From: an uncultured Mycoplasmatota bacterium
GTDB lineage: Bacteria > Bacillota_I > Bacilli_A > RF39 > UBA660
Length of the DNA: 64,000 bases
Direction: 5' to 3'
Assembly: GCA_947570175.1 (NCBI GenBank)
Contig: CANOTJ010000001.1
Span: forward strand, 1-64,000
A model generated the notes under the pieces. The model was not told the origin of the DNA, made no database searches, and saw only the letters and a list, made by a program, of their open reading frames with translations. The stretch's first letter is position 1; the number at the start of each line of letters is the position of its first letter. Positions 36,205 to 45,815 of the stretch are shown here, one piece after another. Made by a program: the position numbers and the translations under genes.

Positions 36205-37728
36205 TTATTTTAGAGTTATTAATATATAATCTTTTTTATTAGTTTCTATTTTGTGATAAACGGTATCCTCTGCTAGTGTTAAATTATTTGGTGTTAAAGA
36301 ACTATCGTTATTGATTGAAATATTCGGCAGTTTGAAATAATCTAAAAAATATTTTGTATCCCAATACCAATCACCACTAAATGATTGACAAACAAGTCTG
36401 GTTAGTATATTTTTATATTCAGCTGGCATGTTTTCAATAGAAGGTGCATGACCAATATTTCCTTTTATTCTAACTGTTTTTAAAGTATTCGTTTTCATTA
36501 TCTCTAATTTATTGAGATCAACTATTACTGACTGTACTCTAAAATCTATATATCTTTTTTGCTCACTTAAAGCATTTCCATATGTAAATGGGAAAGTAAA
36601 TAAACACCAACATAAACATAAACTTATAAATTTAGGAATACATAGTTTTTTATCATTTGTTGCATTCACTCCAATCAGTGCGATTAAAACACCAAATCCA
36701 TACATTGCTCTAGGTGGAAATATTGGTTTGCTTAAGGCTGGATATAATCCAAATGCAGAAAATCCAGCAATTGTAAGTAAAATTATTGAAATAGTCGCAG
36801 CGAACACTTTATTTTGCTTACTTTGTTTGGATTGAACAATTACAAAGCATATAGATATAAATACTATTAATATTAGTCGCAATTCTTTAAAATCACTTAT
36901 TACAAGTTTATAGTAAATTTTTAAATTTTTTAAAAATCCTGGAACTAATTCTTTTATAGGTAATAAAGAATTTGATGCATATGTATCCGTAGGTATCATA
37001 ATGAATAGTTTAAATATTATCAATCCCAACAAGTAGCCTATTGATGTTGAAACTACAATCTTAAGAGCATCTTTTCCTTCTTTTTTATTCCATGCTTTAA
37101 ATGCCAAAAATATTGTTATTAGAGGGATTATTCCAGAAGCAGCTTGATAGGAAGTACACATAATGATAGTTCCTAAAAAAGTCATTAATAAAAAGCCTAA
37201 ATTATATTTGCTGTTTTTGTTGTAAAATAAGAATGGAAATGTACTGGCTAATATTGATAGTGCCATGTATGGTGAATCATATTTATATGATATACATTCC
37301 AAAAAATATGGTGATAATCCAAGTGGAATCACTGTGACTAGGTTTAGGAATGTTATTTTTTTATTATTTTTAAATAAATGTAGTATTATAATACTTGATA
37401 TGACAAGAAAGAATATCGCTATAATCTGAGTTAATGGAGAAATATCAGTTAAATATTTATTAGAATGGATAAATATGGATAAGTATTCGGAGATAAACCT
37501 ACTAAAATTTTTCCATCCACGCAGACCAAATTGTACTCTTGATAAATCATCTATGTAATTGAAGTTAGCTCTTATAATAGGATAAACAGCTAGCAAGTAA
37601 ATGATAGTTAAAATAAAAAAAGGTTTAGTTAAGTATGCATACTCTTTCTTTTGATTCTTAAATGATTTGGTTAAAAAATTTTTAAATTTATCATAGTTTA
37701 TATGTATATTTTTTATTAATTGATTCAT
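36205..37728 (-). CDS. GtrII-type membrane glucosyltransferase
   Basis: This 507-residue membrane protein resembles GtrII glucosyltransferases, which add a lipid-linked sugar to an outside polymer. NFNYIDDLSRVQFGLRGW near residue 60 holds the typical outside acidic/aromatic motif, followed by about ten membrane segments and a C-terminal outside domain (PAEYKNILTRLVCQSFSGDWYW). It is transcribed against its neighbours. AAGGAAG lies before the start. With GtrA at 31415 it may form a side-chain modification pair. Confidence 0.82.
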   Translation of the reverse strand: MNQLIKNIHINYDKFKNFLTKSFKNQKKEYAYLTKPFFILTIIYLLAVYPIIRANFNYIDDLSRVQFGLRGWKNFSRFISEYLSIFIHSNKYLTDISPLTQIIAIFFLVISSIIILHLFKNNKKITFLNLVTVIPLGLSPYFLECISYKYDSPYMALSILASTFPFLFYNKNSKYNLGFLLMTFLGTIIMCTSYQAASGIIPLITIFLAFKAWNKKEGKDALKIVVSTSIGYLLGLIIFKLFIMIPTDTYASNSLLPIKELVPGFLKNLKIYYKLVISDFKELRLILIVFISICFVIVQSKQSKQNKVFAATISIILLTIAGFSAFGLYPALSKPIFPPRAMYGFGVLIALIGVNATNDKKLCIPKFISLCLCWCLFTFPFTYGNALSEQKRYIDFRVQSVIVDLNKLEIMKTNTLKTVRIKGNIGHAPSIENMPAEYKNILTRLVCQSFSGDWYWDTKYFLDYFKLPNISINNDSSLTPNNLTLAEDTVYHKIETNKKDYILITLK

Positions 37729-37964
37729 ATTCGCACTTCCTTATAAAAATCTCATTTATAATATTATTTAAATTATATCATTTGCTTTTTGTTTTGTAAA
37801 TTTATTTAGATTGATTCATCAAGAGAAAAATTTATATTGCAAAAATGCTATTTCTTTTTTTGAAAGTATCACTGATTTCCTGGAAAATATTATCTGATTT
37901 TATCTAAATCGTGTTCTTTGAGAAAATTTAGTCTGATATTTATACCATTTTCAAATTGAGTTCC

Positions 37965-37993
37965 TTGTAAATGGGACTTTTTCTTGATATAAT
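37965..37993 (+). promoter_or_regulatory. Promoter of the main polysaccharide operon
   Basis: TTGTAA, 17 bp, TATAAT with TG one base upstream. The rest of the 298-bp gap before wzt shows no other clear feature. Confidence 0.7.
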
Positions 37994-38026
37994 GGTTTAT
38001 AGAATGTAATGAAAGGAAAGGATCAA

Positions 38027-38767
38027 ATGAAAGACAAGAATGCAATTGTTGTTAGTCATGTTAATAAAGACTTTAAGTTATATTATGATCGAGCAAATAC
38101 TTTAAAAGAAAAAATATTGTTTTTCACTAAGAATAAAAGTAAAGATGATATCTTACACATCCTTAAAGATATTAATTTAACAATAGAAAAGGGAGAAAGT
38201 GTTGCATTAATTGGCACAAATGGAAGCGGGAAGTCAACATTACTAAAGTTAATGACAAAAATTATTTATCCTAATAAAGGTAAAATTACAATTGATGGAA
38301 AGTTGACCTCTCTATTAGAACTAGGGGCAGGATTTCATCCGGATTTTTCGGGTCGTGAAAATATTTATTTTAATTCCGCCATATTTGGACTAACAAGAAA
38401 AGAAATTGATTCAAGAATTGATGAGATTATTGAATTTTCGGAGCTTCAAAATTTTATTGATAATCCTGTTAGAACATACTCTTCTGGTATGTATATGCGT
38501 CTTGCTTTTTCAATTGCAATAAATGTGGATGCAGATATTTTATTGATTGATGAAATTTTAGCTGTTGGAGATCAGCATTTTCAAGAAAAATGTTTTAATA
38601 GATTAAGAGAATTAAAAAAATCTGGAAAAACAATTGTTATTGTAACGCATAGTATGGGGCAGGTTAAAGCTTTTTGTGATCGAGCTATTTGGTTGTACAA
38701 TGGAAAAATAAGAATGGATGGGAATGTCCATGATGTACTAGAAGAATATATCAAAGTCTGTGGGTGA
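38027..38767 (+). CDS. ABC transporter ATPase for polysaccharide or teichoic acid export (Wzt/TagH type)
   Basis: Walker A is GTNGSGKS, the signature is YSSGMYMRLAFS, and Walker B is ILLIDEILAVGD with the H-loop THSM. The N-terminal KDFKLYYDRANTLKEKILF is typical of the Wzt/TagH/RfbB exporter group. At 246 aa it has no C-terminal carbohydrate-binding domain, unlike some Wzt. GAAAGGA at good spacing supports ATG 38027. The permease follows 4 bp after the stop. Confidence 0.94.
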   Translation: MKDKNAIVVSHVNKDFKLYYDRANTLKEKILFFTKNKSKDDILHILKDINLTIEKGESVALIGTNGSGKSTLLKLMTKIIYPNKGKITIDGKLTSLLELGAGFHPDFSGRENIYFNSAIFGLTRKEIDSRIDEIIEFSELQNFIDNPVRTYSSGMYMRLAFSIAINVDADILLIDEILAVGDQHFQEKCFNRLRELKKSGKTIVIVTHSMGQVKAFCDRAIWLYNGKIRMDGNVHDVLEEYIKVCG

Positions 38768-38771
38768 TGAA

Positions 38772-39545
38772 ATGAATTTGATTAGAGAATTATATAATTA
38801 TAGAGAATTATTAAAGACAAACATAAAAAAGGAAATTAGGGGAAAATATAAAGGGTCTTGGTTAGGGATCGTTTGGACATTTTTGAACCCATTGCTTCAA
38901 TTATTAGTGTATTCATTTGTTTTTCCTTTTATTTTAAGAGTTAATGTTGAGCATTATACAATATTTATGATAGTAGCCTTAATGCCATGGAATTTTTTTA
39001 CAGTAGCAGTACAACAAGGATGTGGGTGCATTGTTGCAAATGAAGGTATATTAAAAAAAGTGTATTTTCCAAGGGAGATTTTACCAGTTTCTATTGTTAC
39101 TAGCACTTTAGTAAATTTCTTTATAACATGTATTATTATGTTTTTGTTTATTATTTTTGGTGGTGTTGGCATAACTTGGCATTTACTTCTTTTTCCACTG
39201 ATTGTTTTAATTCAATATGTTATTACACTAGCACTAGTATTTATTTTATCTGCTATTGTAGTTTTTGTAAGAGATATTGATCATTTTGTAAGTATTGTTT
39301 TAATGTTAGCTTTTTATATAACACCAATTATATATACCCCAAACATGTTACCAGATAAATATCAGTGGGCAATTACTTTTAATCCTATGGCTCAAATTAT
39401 AGGGGCCTATAGAGATATTTTATATTATCATCAAATGCCAAATATGTTATCACTTGTAATTGTTGCACTTGCTAGTATTATTTTTCTGGGAGTAGGGTAT
39501 ATGATTTTTAAAAAATTAGAAAGAAACTTTGTTGAGGAGTTGTAG
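38772..39545 (+). CDS. ABC-2 type permease for polysaccharide or teichoic acid export (Wzm/TagG type)
   Basis: Six membrane segments over 258 residues and the family opening LLKTNIKKEIRGKYKGSWLGIVWTFLNPLLQLLVYSFVF. FVRDIDHFVSIVLMLAFYITPIIY matches the ABC-2 transporter group, and NPMAQIIGAYRDILYY is the usual C-terminal motif. With the ATPase just upstream it moves a finished, lipid-linked chain across the membrane. ATG 38772 has GGGTGATG at suitable spacing. Confidence 0.94.
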   Translation: MNLIRELYNYRELLKTNIKKEIRGKYKGSWLGIVWTFLNPLLQLLVYSFVFPFILRVNVEHYTIFMIVALMPWNFFTVAVQQGCGCIVANEGILKKVYFPREILPVSIVTSTLVNFFITCIIMFLFIIFGGVGITWHLLLFPLIVLIQYVITLALVFILSAIVVFVRDIDHFVSIVLMLAFYITPIIYTPNMLPDKYQWAITFNPMAQIIGAYRDILYYHQMPNMLSLVIVALASIIFLGVGYMIFKKLERNFVEEL

Positions 39546-39547
39546 TT

Positions 39548-41344
39548 ATGGAAAAAAAAGTAATTCATTATTGTTGGTTTGGAAATAATCCATTACCAAA
39601 GTTAGCTAAAAAATGTATAAAAAGTTGGAAAAAATATTTACCTGATTATGAAATCATTAGATGGTCCGAAGAGAATGTAGATTTGGAAGCGTGTCCCTTT
39701 ATAAAAGAAGCTTATGCCAATAAAAAATGGGCATTTGTAGCAGATTATGCTAGAACAAAAGCAATGTATGAATATGGTGGTATCTATTTTGATACAGATA
39801 TGTTAGTAAAAAAAGACATTCGCTTTTTACTTGAAAATGGGACAATTTTAGGCATGGAAGATTCTAGAATGGCTGCTGCTGGCGTTTGGGTAGAAAATCA
39901 GCCAAAAAGTTGGTTCTCTAAACAGATGTTGGATTTTTATCAAAAGCAAGAACATTTTAATATACATGATATGTTTTCAATTAGTATTCCAAGAATTATT
40001 AATAAAATTATTCGCCCACTAGGATTTGATCATAGTATAGATGAGATTCAGTATTTAAAACATAACGTTATTATTTATCCTAGAGAATATTTTTATCCTT
40101 TTTCCTATGATCATCAAAATAATATTTTTACAGAAAATACTTGTATGATTCATTATTTTGATGCTAGTTGGATTTCTAAAAAAGCTAGGTTAGAAAATAA
40201 ACTACAAAGGTGTGTTGGGAAAGAGAACTCTTTTCGAATTTTAAATACTTACCGATTTATTAAAAGAAACTCGAAAAGGGTACTTAAAGTATGCCTGTTT
40301 CCTATTGTCCTTTATCGTAGATATAAAAGAAAATACACCCCTGAGTATAAAAAATTAATAATAGATGCTATAGATAAAATTAAAAATTATCAAAATTTCA
40401 TAGTTTTTCATAACCCTGCATGGTTGGGAGTTACAAGTGCTACTATAGAACTCTTTGATAATCGAGTTCCTTGTGGGGAATTATTTAGAAAACGCGATGT
40501 AAAATTAATTGGAGATGCCGTTCTTCATAATGATATTAATCAAGTGATTTTTAGTTCTATGTGCATAGGTTGGAAAGATCTTGCTATTTACTTAAAACAA
40601 CAGAATCCAGAAATTAAAATTAAAACATTTTGGCATGGCAGTCATTCCCAAGTTTTAGAACCTTATGGATGGTCCAGAAACACAGAAATTATTGAACTTC
40701 ATAAACAGGGAATTATTGATGTAATGGGAATCTGTAAGCGAAGTTTACTTGAATTTTATCAAAAGGAAGGTTATAAAGCGGCTTTTATTACGAATAGAGT
40801 AAATTTACCAAAAAAAGTAACCAGAACTCAAAATAATAGTAAAGAGATAAGAATTGGTTTATATGCAGCGAAAAGTGATGATTGTCGAAAAAATATGTTT
40901 ACTCAAATTGCAGCTATGTCTTTAATTGAAAATGTAGTTTTGGACATGGTACCACTTAATCCAGATGCAATCGAGTTTGCTAAGGTTTTGGGAGTAAAAT
41001 TAGATGGAATAGAAAATTCAATTCCCCGTCAAGAACTAATTCAGAGGTTAGCAAATAACGATTTAAACTTATATGTAACATTTTCTGAATGTGCCCCAAT
41101 GTTACCACTTGAAAGTTTTGAGGCAGGAGTGCCGTGTTTAACAGGAAATAATCATCACTATTTTAAGAATCATGAACTTGAAAAATATTTAGTAGTTAAT
41201 AATGAGGCAGATATAGAAGAGATAGCAAAAAAAGCAAAAATATGTCTTGAAAATAAAGAAGAAGTCATGAAACTGTGCAAAAATTGGGTAAAAGAGAATA
41301 ATAAGAATAGTAAGAATGATGTAACAAAATTTATGAATATGTGA
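39548..41344 (+). CDS. GT32-type glycosyltransferase fused to a GT-B-like domain
   Basis: Residues 1-215 form a GT32/Och1-like capsular transferase: IHYCWFGNNPLPKLAKKCIKSWKKYLPDYEI, AFVADYARTKAMYEYGGIYFDTDM (DxD). Residues about 275-598 are another domain: WLGVTSATIELF, FWHGSHSQVLE, LYAAKSDDCRKNMF, LYVTFSECAPMLPLESFEAGVPCLTGNN, the late GT-B sugar-nucleotide motif. The second part is the same kind as the free protein at 41353. So it may add two different sugars. GAGGAG lies upstream, 2 bp after wzm. Confidence 0.82.
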   Translation: MEKKVIHYCWFGNNPLPKLAKKCIKSWKKYLPDYEIIRWSEENVDLEACPFIKEAYANKKWAFVADYARTKAMYEYGGIYFDTDMLVKKDIRFLLENGTILGMEDSRMAAAGVWVENQPKSWFSKQMLDFYQKQEHFNIHDMFSISIPRIINKIIRPLGFDHSIDEIQYLKHNVIIYPREYFYPFSYDHQNNIFTENTCMIHYFDASWISKKARLENKLQRCVGKENSFRILNTYRFIKRNSKRVLKVCLFPIVLYRRYKRKYTPEYKKLIIDAIDKIKNYQNFIVFHNPAWLGVTSATIELFDNRVPCGELFRKRDVKLIGDAVLHNDINQVIFSSMCIGWKDLAIYLKQQNPEIKIKTFWHGSHSQVLEPYGWSRNTEIIELHKQGIIDVMGICKRSLLEFYQKEGYKAAFITNRVNLPKKVTRTQNNSKEIRIGLYAAKSDDCRKNMFTQIAAMSLIENVVLDMVPLNPDAIEFAKVLGVKLDGIENSIPRQELIQRLANNDLNLYVTFSECAPMLPLESFEAGVPCLTGNNHHYFKNHELEKYLVVNNEADIEEIAKKAKICLENKEEVMKLCKNWVKENNKNSKNDVTKFMNM

Positions 41345-41352
41345 GGTATAGT

Positions 41353-42288
41353 ATGATAGAAACAGATTTAAATAAAATTAAAAATAATGGTATTTTGACT
41401 TTGTTACCGGATTATGATATCGATCAACAGGAAAGCTTCCAATATATGTTTGGAGAGACTATTGTTATTCATAATAATGTAAATAAAGGTATAGTACATA
41501 GTTTTATTGAAAAAACAAATAAAAAACTTTCCCAATTAATTTTGGTAAATTACTCAGATGTTTATCGAGATATATTGCCTTATATTAGTTCAAAAATAAA
41601 AGTAAAATGGATTTTTACCCACTATTTGGCAGATCTTACTAATGCTATGCTTATGGATATACTAAGAACAATTTTAACCTATTATGATCGAGGCTTAGTG
41701 TCTAAGATAGGATGTTTTGATCATAGTATGTATCTTGCATTAAAGAAATCAAAACATGTAACAGATCATATTCTTCCAGATATTCAATTTTCACCAAAGA
41801 AGTCACCTAAATCTAAGGATATTGCTATCATTAGCAATGATTATGATGTAACACATAGTTATTATAATATATTAAGTGCTTTTCAATTAATAGATTATAA
41901 AAGATTAAAAATAAATCCTACACTACCTGTTACAAAGCAATTTGTTGAAATTTTTAATATCAAGACAGATTCAGTTTTGGATATTGAAAGGTTAGAAGCA
42001 AATAATGAATTGAATCTGTATGTTAACTTTACTAATTCTAAATATTATAAAGTTTTAAAAAGTATGGATCGGGGAATTCCATGTATTGTAGGAAATATTA
42101 ATTTATTTAATAGTAATAAAGTATTAAAATCTATGCTTGTTATGGAAAGTACTGATGATATTAATGAAATAGCAAGAAGAATAGAGTGTGTTAGAAAGAA
42201 TAAAGAATTAATTTTAAAGGAATATAGTAAATTTAGACAAGATTATATAAAGAAATCAAAAAAATCATTAGAAAAATTTTTTGCATAA
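41353..42288 (+). CDS. GT-B-like glycosyltransferase, relative of the preceding fusion's second half
   Basis: Its C-terminal 110 residues (NELNLYVNFTNSKYYKVLKSMDRGIPCIVGN...DDINEIARRI) line up with NDLNLYVTFSECAPMLPLESFEAGVPCLTGN...ADIEEIAKKA in the upstream protein. The acidic residues of the donor motif are weaker here (S-K-Y-Y-K in place of E-C-A-P), so it may have altered or lost catalysis. ATG 41353 follows GTGAGG; a GTG at 41341 is also possible. 311 aa. It probably arose by duplication of the domain. Confidence 0.65.
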   Translation: MIETDLNKIKNNGILTLLPDYDIDQQESFQYMFGETIVIHNNVNKGIVHSFIEKTNKKLSQLILVNYSDVYRDILPYISSKIKVKWIFTHYLADLTNAMLMDILRTILTYYDRGLVSKIGCFDHSMYLALKKSKHVTDHILPDIQFSPKKSPKSKDIAIISNDYDVTHSYYNILSAFQLIDYKRLKINPTLPVTKQFVEIFNIKTDSVLDIERLEANNELNLYVNFTNSKYYKVLKSMDRGIPCIVGNINLFNSNKVLKSMLVMESTDDINEIARRIECVRKNKELILKEYSKFRQDYIKKSKKSLEKFFA

Positions 42289-42305
42289 AATGAAAGCGTG
42301 AGTAT

Positions 42306-43634
42306 ATGAAAAAACTTAATATTTTATTTCAAAGTAGTCCTAATTATTCTGGAAATTCGAAAATTATGTATGATTATATTAAGAAAAAATATAAAAATAA
42401 GGTAAATTTATATTGGGCCATAGGGAGTAGAATTGATTATGATAGATTAAAGGATAAACTAAATTGTGTTATGTATGGAAGTACAGAAATGATTGATTTA
42501 ATGGATACCATTGATGTAATTTTTACTACACATGGTCAACTTAGAGAATATAAAAAAGAGGGGCAAATTTATATAAATCTATGGCATGGCATTGGAATGA
42601 AAAAATTGGGTTATATGCTACAACAGAAAAATTTAGCCCCTCAAGATCAAAGGTATTTAGAACAGTTGCAAATGAAAACAGACTATATAATAGTTCCTTC
42701 GAAATTTTGGCAATTAATATTTTGTGCAATTTTTAGTGTAAATTATAATCAAATATTACCAATTGGTTGTCCTAAATTAGATCCATTAGTCAAAACAAAT
42801 GGAAAAGATAATCTAGAAAAAATTTTAAATATGAATTTAAGCCATTATAAAAAAATTATTTATTATATGCCAACTTTTCGAAAAGGGTGTAATCGTTTAG
42901 ATTCAAATCCTAATCTAAATAATATTTTGAATTTGGAGGAATATGATGAATCTTTGTTAATTAATTATTTAGAAGAAAATGATTATTTATTATGTATAAA
43001 ATATCATCCAGATGAAGAGGAACTCTTTAATTTTAATATTTATGATAATGTTAAGATAATAAAAGAGGAACAACTTCAAGAATATGAATATTCTGTTTAT
43101 GATATATTAAATGCAGCAGATATGCTAATTACTGATTATTCTTCCTTAGGAATAGAGTTTACAATAATTGATAAACCTGTAATATATATTGATAGTGACA
43201 TTGAAGACTATCAAAAGAATAGAGGGCTTATCTTTGATGATAAAAATTTTTGGTTTCAAAATAACAATGTTAGTAGTATTGACGGGTTATTAGAAAAATT
43301 ATCAATAGGCTTAAAAAACAAAAAATATCATAGTGAAATGAAAAAACTTTGGTTTGGCAATTTAAATGATGGAGGATTAGAAAATATCTGTAATTATTTT
43401 TTTACCGCAAAAGGTGAGTTAAGAGCAAATATTTGTAGTATTGATAATTTCCCCGCTAGGCAAGAAAAAGAGATTACAAAGTTAAAAGAAAAAAAAGATT
43501 TTTTGGAAAGATTAACTAATCAGTATGAAAGTGAATTAAATATGATATATAATTCTAAATCATGGAAAATATTAGAAAAGTTAAGAAAAATCAAAAATAA
43601 GATTTTTCATCATAAAAAGGAGGTGACAAAATGA
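42306..43634 (+). CDS. CDP-glycerol glycerophosphotransferase-like protein (TagF family)
   Basis: The TagF/TarF fold adds glycerol- or ribitol-phosphate units from CDP donors. Key motifs: INLWHGIGMKKLG (catalytic His), PIGCPKLDPL, YMPTFRKGC, KYHPDEEE, and ADMLITDYSSLGIEFTIIDKPVIY. It is 442 aa, mostly a single GT-B domain, with a basic helical tail (KSWKILEKLRKIKNKIFHHKK) for membrane contact. It suggests a phosphate-containing surface polymer. The lysozyme gene overlaps its stop by 4 bp. Confidence 0.92.
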   Translation: MKKLNILFQSSPNYSGNSKIMYDYIKKKYKNKVNLYWAIGSRIDYDRLKDKLNCVMYGSTEMIDLMDTIDVIFTTHGQLREYKKEGQIYINLWHGIGMKKLGYMLQQKNLAPQDQRYLEQLQMKTDYIIVPSKFWQLIFCAIFSVNYNQILPIGCPKLDPLVKTNGKDNLEKILNMNLSHYKKIIYYMPTFRKGCNRLDSNPNLNNILNLEEYDESLLINYLEENDYLLCIKYHPDEEELFNFNIYDNVKIIKEEQLQEYEYSVYDILNAADMLITDYSSLGIEFTIIDKPVIYIDSDIEDYQKNRGLIFDDKNFWFQNNNVSSIDGLLEKLSIGLKNKKYHSEMKKLWFGNLNDGGLENICNYFFTAKGELRANICSIDNFPARQEKEITKLKEKKDFLERLTNQYESELNMIYNSKSWKILEKLRKIKNKIFHHKKEVTK

Positions 43635-45685
43635 GAAAATTTATTTTTGCTTTGCTCGTTTTAAATTTTTTAACATTAAATGTTAACGCTCAAGAAATAG
43701 AACTAGAAAATTTTGATGAGGAATCGCAAATACAACAAATTGAAATAAATGACAAAGAACAACAATTCGAAGATTCTAATACAGAAACCTCAACTACTCT
43801 AATGGCAGAGCCTGCTAAATCTAATGTATTAAATGGACTTCAAAAAATAAATGGAAATATGTATTTTTATAAAAATGGCGTCATGCAAAAAGGAATTCAA
43901 ATAATAGATGGTAAGAAATATTTCTTTGGAGAAGTACAAGGCGGCTTAAAATACGGATTTGTAACAGCATTAAATGGAGATAAATATTATACAGGAACCG
44001 ATGGAATCATAAAAACAGGAATTCAACCAATCAATGGGACAACTTATTATTTTAATGAAAATGGAGTTATGCAAAAAGGAATTCAAATAATGGATGGTAA
44101 GAAATATTTCTTTGGAGAAATACAAGGCGGCTTAAAATACGGGTTTGTAACAGCATTAAACGGAGATAAATATTATACAGGAACCGATGGAATCATAAAA
44201 ACAGGAATTCAACCAATCAATGGGACAACTTATTATTTTAATGAAAATGGAGTTATGCAAAAAGGAATCCAAATAATAGATGGTAAGAAATATTTCTTTG
44301 GAGAAATACAAGGTGGCTTAAAATATGGATTTGTAACAGCATTAAATGGAAATATATATTATACAGGAACTGATGGAATCATAAAAACAGGAATCCAACC
44401 AATTAATGATAAAAAATACTTTTTTGGAGAAGTACAAGGAACTTTAAAGTATGGATTTGTGACTGCATTAAATGGAGATAAATATTATACAGGGACCGAT
44501 GGAATTATTAAAACAGGAATCCAAACGATTAACGGTAAAAAATATGGCTTCAATGAAGATGGAGTTATGCAAGTAGGAATGCAATCAATTGGTGGAATAA
44601 CTTATTATTTTAATGAAGATGGAGTTATGCAAAAAGGAATCCAAATAATAGATGGTAAGAAATATTTCTTTGGAGAAATACAAGGTGGCTTAAAATATGG
44701 ATTTGTAACAGCATTAAATGGAAATATATATTATACAGGAACTGATGGAATCATAAAAACAGGAATCCAACCAATTAATGATAAAAAATACTTTTTTGGA
44801 GAAGTACAAGGAACTTTAAAGTATGGATTTGTAACAGCGTTAAATGGAAAAGTCTATTATACAGGAACCGATGGAATTATTAAAACAGGAAGACAACCAA
44901 TTAATGGAGTTTATTATGATTTTGATAGTGAAGGTATATTACAAAGTGGGTGGACCACAGGTACTAATGGAAGTACTTATTATGTAAAGGACGATGGAAG
45001 ACTCGCAAATGATTGGATAATAATAGATGGGCAAAGATGTTTTTTTAACTCACTGGGTGTACTTATTGGTAAAAATGTAGAGAGAATTATTGACATATCT
45101 ACCCATCAGAAAACTATTGATTGGAATACTTTATGGAAATCTAATTTAATTGATGGCGTGATTGTTAGAATAGGATATGGAAGTGAAAATTTAGATGGAC
45201 AATGGTACAATAATATCGCTGAGATTCAGAGATTAGGTATACCATATGGTATTTATTTGTTTAGTTATGCAGAAAATGCTGCTGGTGCAAAATCAGAGGC
45301 AAATTTTATAATTGATAATTTTAAAGGATTAAATCCAACTTTAGGAATATATTATGATATAGAAAGTTGGAGCTACTATGAAAATGGGATTTTTCATACT
45401 ACGGATAATATAAGTGCAGGAACTTATGAACAAATAATAGGAACATTTGTAGATACCATTAAAAATTCTAATACAACAAAGAATTATAATGTGGAAGTTT
45501 ATTCTGGTAAAAAATTTGCTGAAACTAGATTTACTGCAAAAAGCAGAGAATTTGTTACATGGATTGCTCAATATAATCATTATTGTACATATACTGGTTC
45601 TATATATAATATGTGGCAGTATGGTGGTGAGTATTATCCAGGGATAGATGGAATTGTAGATACAAATGTTAGATGGAAAAACTAA
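43631..45685 (+). CDS. Secreted GH25 lysozyme with 62-residue cell-wall-binding repeats
   Basis: A signal peptide (1-20, cleavage near NVNA/QE) and a short acidic linker come first. Residues about 68-480 consist of glucan/choline-binding-type repeats, with a near-perfect 62-residue unit (GIQIIDGKKYFFGE... to ...NENGVMQK). The GH25 muramidase domain is at 483-684: IIDISTHQKTIDW, IVRIGYGSE, GIYYDIESW (catalytic DxE) and WQYGGEYYPGIDGIVDTN. GH25 enzymes cleave the MurNAc-GlcNAc bond. The gene overlaps the TagF-like gene by 4 bp, so its product likely acts where the new polymer is attached. A terminator follows. Confidence 0.95.
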   Translation: MRKFIFALLVLNFLTLNVNAQEIELENFDEESQIQQIEINDKEQQFEDSNTETSTTLMAEPAKSNVLNGLQKINGNMYFYKNGVMQKGIQIIDGKKYFFGEVQGGLKYGFVTALNGDKYYTGTDGIIKTGIQPINGTTYYFNENGVMQKGIQIMDGKKYFFGEIQGGLKYGFVTALNGDKYYTGTDGIIKTGIQPINGTTYYFNENGVMQKGIQIIDGKKYFFGEIQGGLKYGFVTALNGNIYYTGTDGIIKTGIQPINDKKYFFGEVQGTLKYGFVTALNGDKYYTGTDGIIKTGIQTINGKKYGFNEDGVMQVGMQSIGGITYYFNEDGVMQKGIQIIDGKKYFFGEIQGGLKYGFVTALNGNIYYTGTDGIIKTGIQPINDKKYFFGEVQGTLKYGFVTALNGKVYYTGTDGIIKTGRQPINGVYYDFDSEGILQSGWTTGTNGSTYYVKDDGRLANDWIIIDGQRCFFNSLGVLIGKNVERIIDISTHQKTIDWNTLWKSNLIDGVIVRIGYGSENLDGQWYNNIAEIQRLGIPYGIYLFSYAENAAGAKSEANFIIDNFKGLNPTLGIYYDIESWSYYENGIFHTTDNISAGTYEQIIGTFVDTIKNSNTTKNYNVEVYSGKKFAETRFTAKSREFVTWIAQYNHYCTYTGSIYNMWQYGGEYYPGIDGIVDTNVRWKN
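43892..45060 (+). repeat. 186-bp tandem repeats in the lysozyme gene
   Basis: Full units begin at 43892, 44078 and 44264 with almost the same DNA sequence; rearranged and partial units continue to about 45060. A near-identical block at 44267-44460 recurs at 44638-44830. High DNA identity suggests recent expansion and possible length variation by slippage or recombination. Confidence 0.85.
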
Positions 45686-45705
45686 AGCAAATTTTTGCTT
45701 TTTTC
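45684..45705 (+). terminator. Terminator after the lysozyme gene
   Basis: The stem AAAGCAA / TTGCTTT with loop ATTT is followed by a T run. It overlaps the stop codon. Confidence 0.8.
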
Positions 45706-45815
45706 TTTTGTAAATCAACTTGAATGTATAGTATTCTAAGTATTGAAAAAATACTGCTATCTTATAAATATTGATATAATAACGAATTTCATGTATAATA
45801 AACCTAGGTGGTAAA

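Noticed and set aside
36512-36835. Plus-strand ORF of 107 codons
   Set aside because: Antisense inside the GtrII-type gene and of unnatural composition.
43892-45060. Lysozyme repeats as a clear choline-binding domain
   Set aside because: Most units lack the Trp of the choline box, so the ligand may be another glycan; only the general wall-binding type is stated.
45341-45718. Minus-strand ORF of 125 codons
   Set aside because: Antisense to the conserved GH25 domain.
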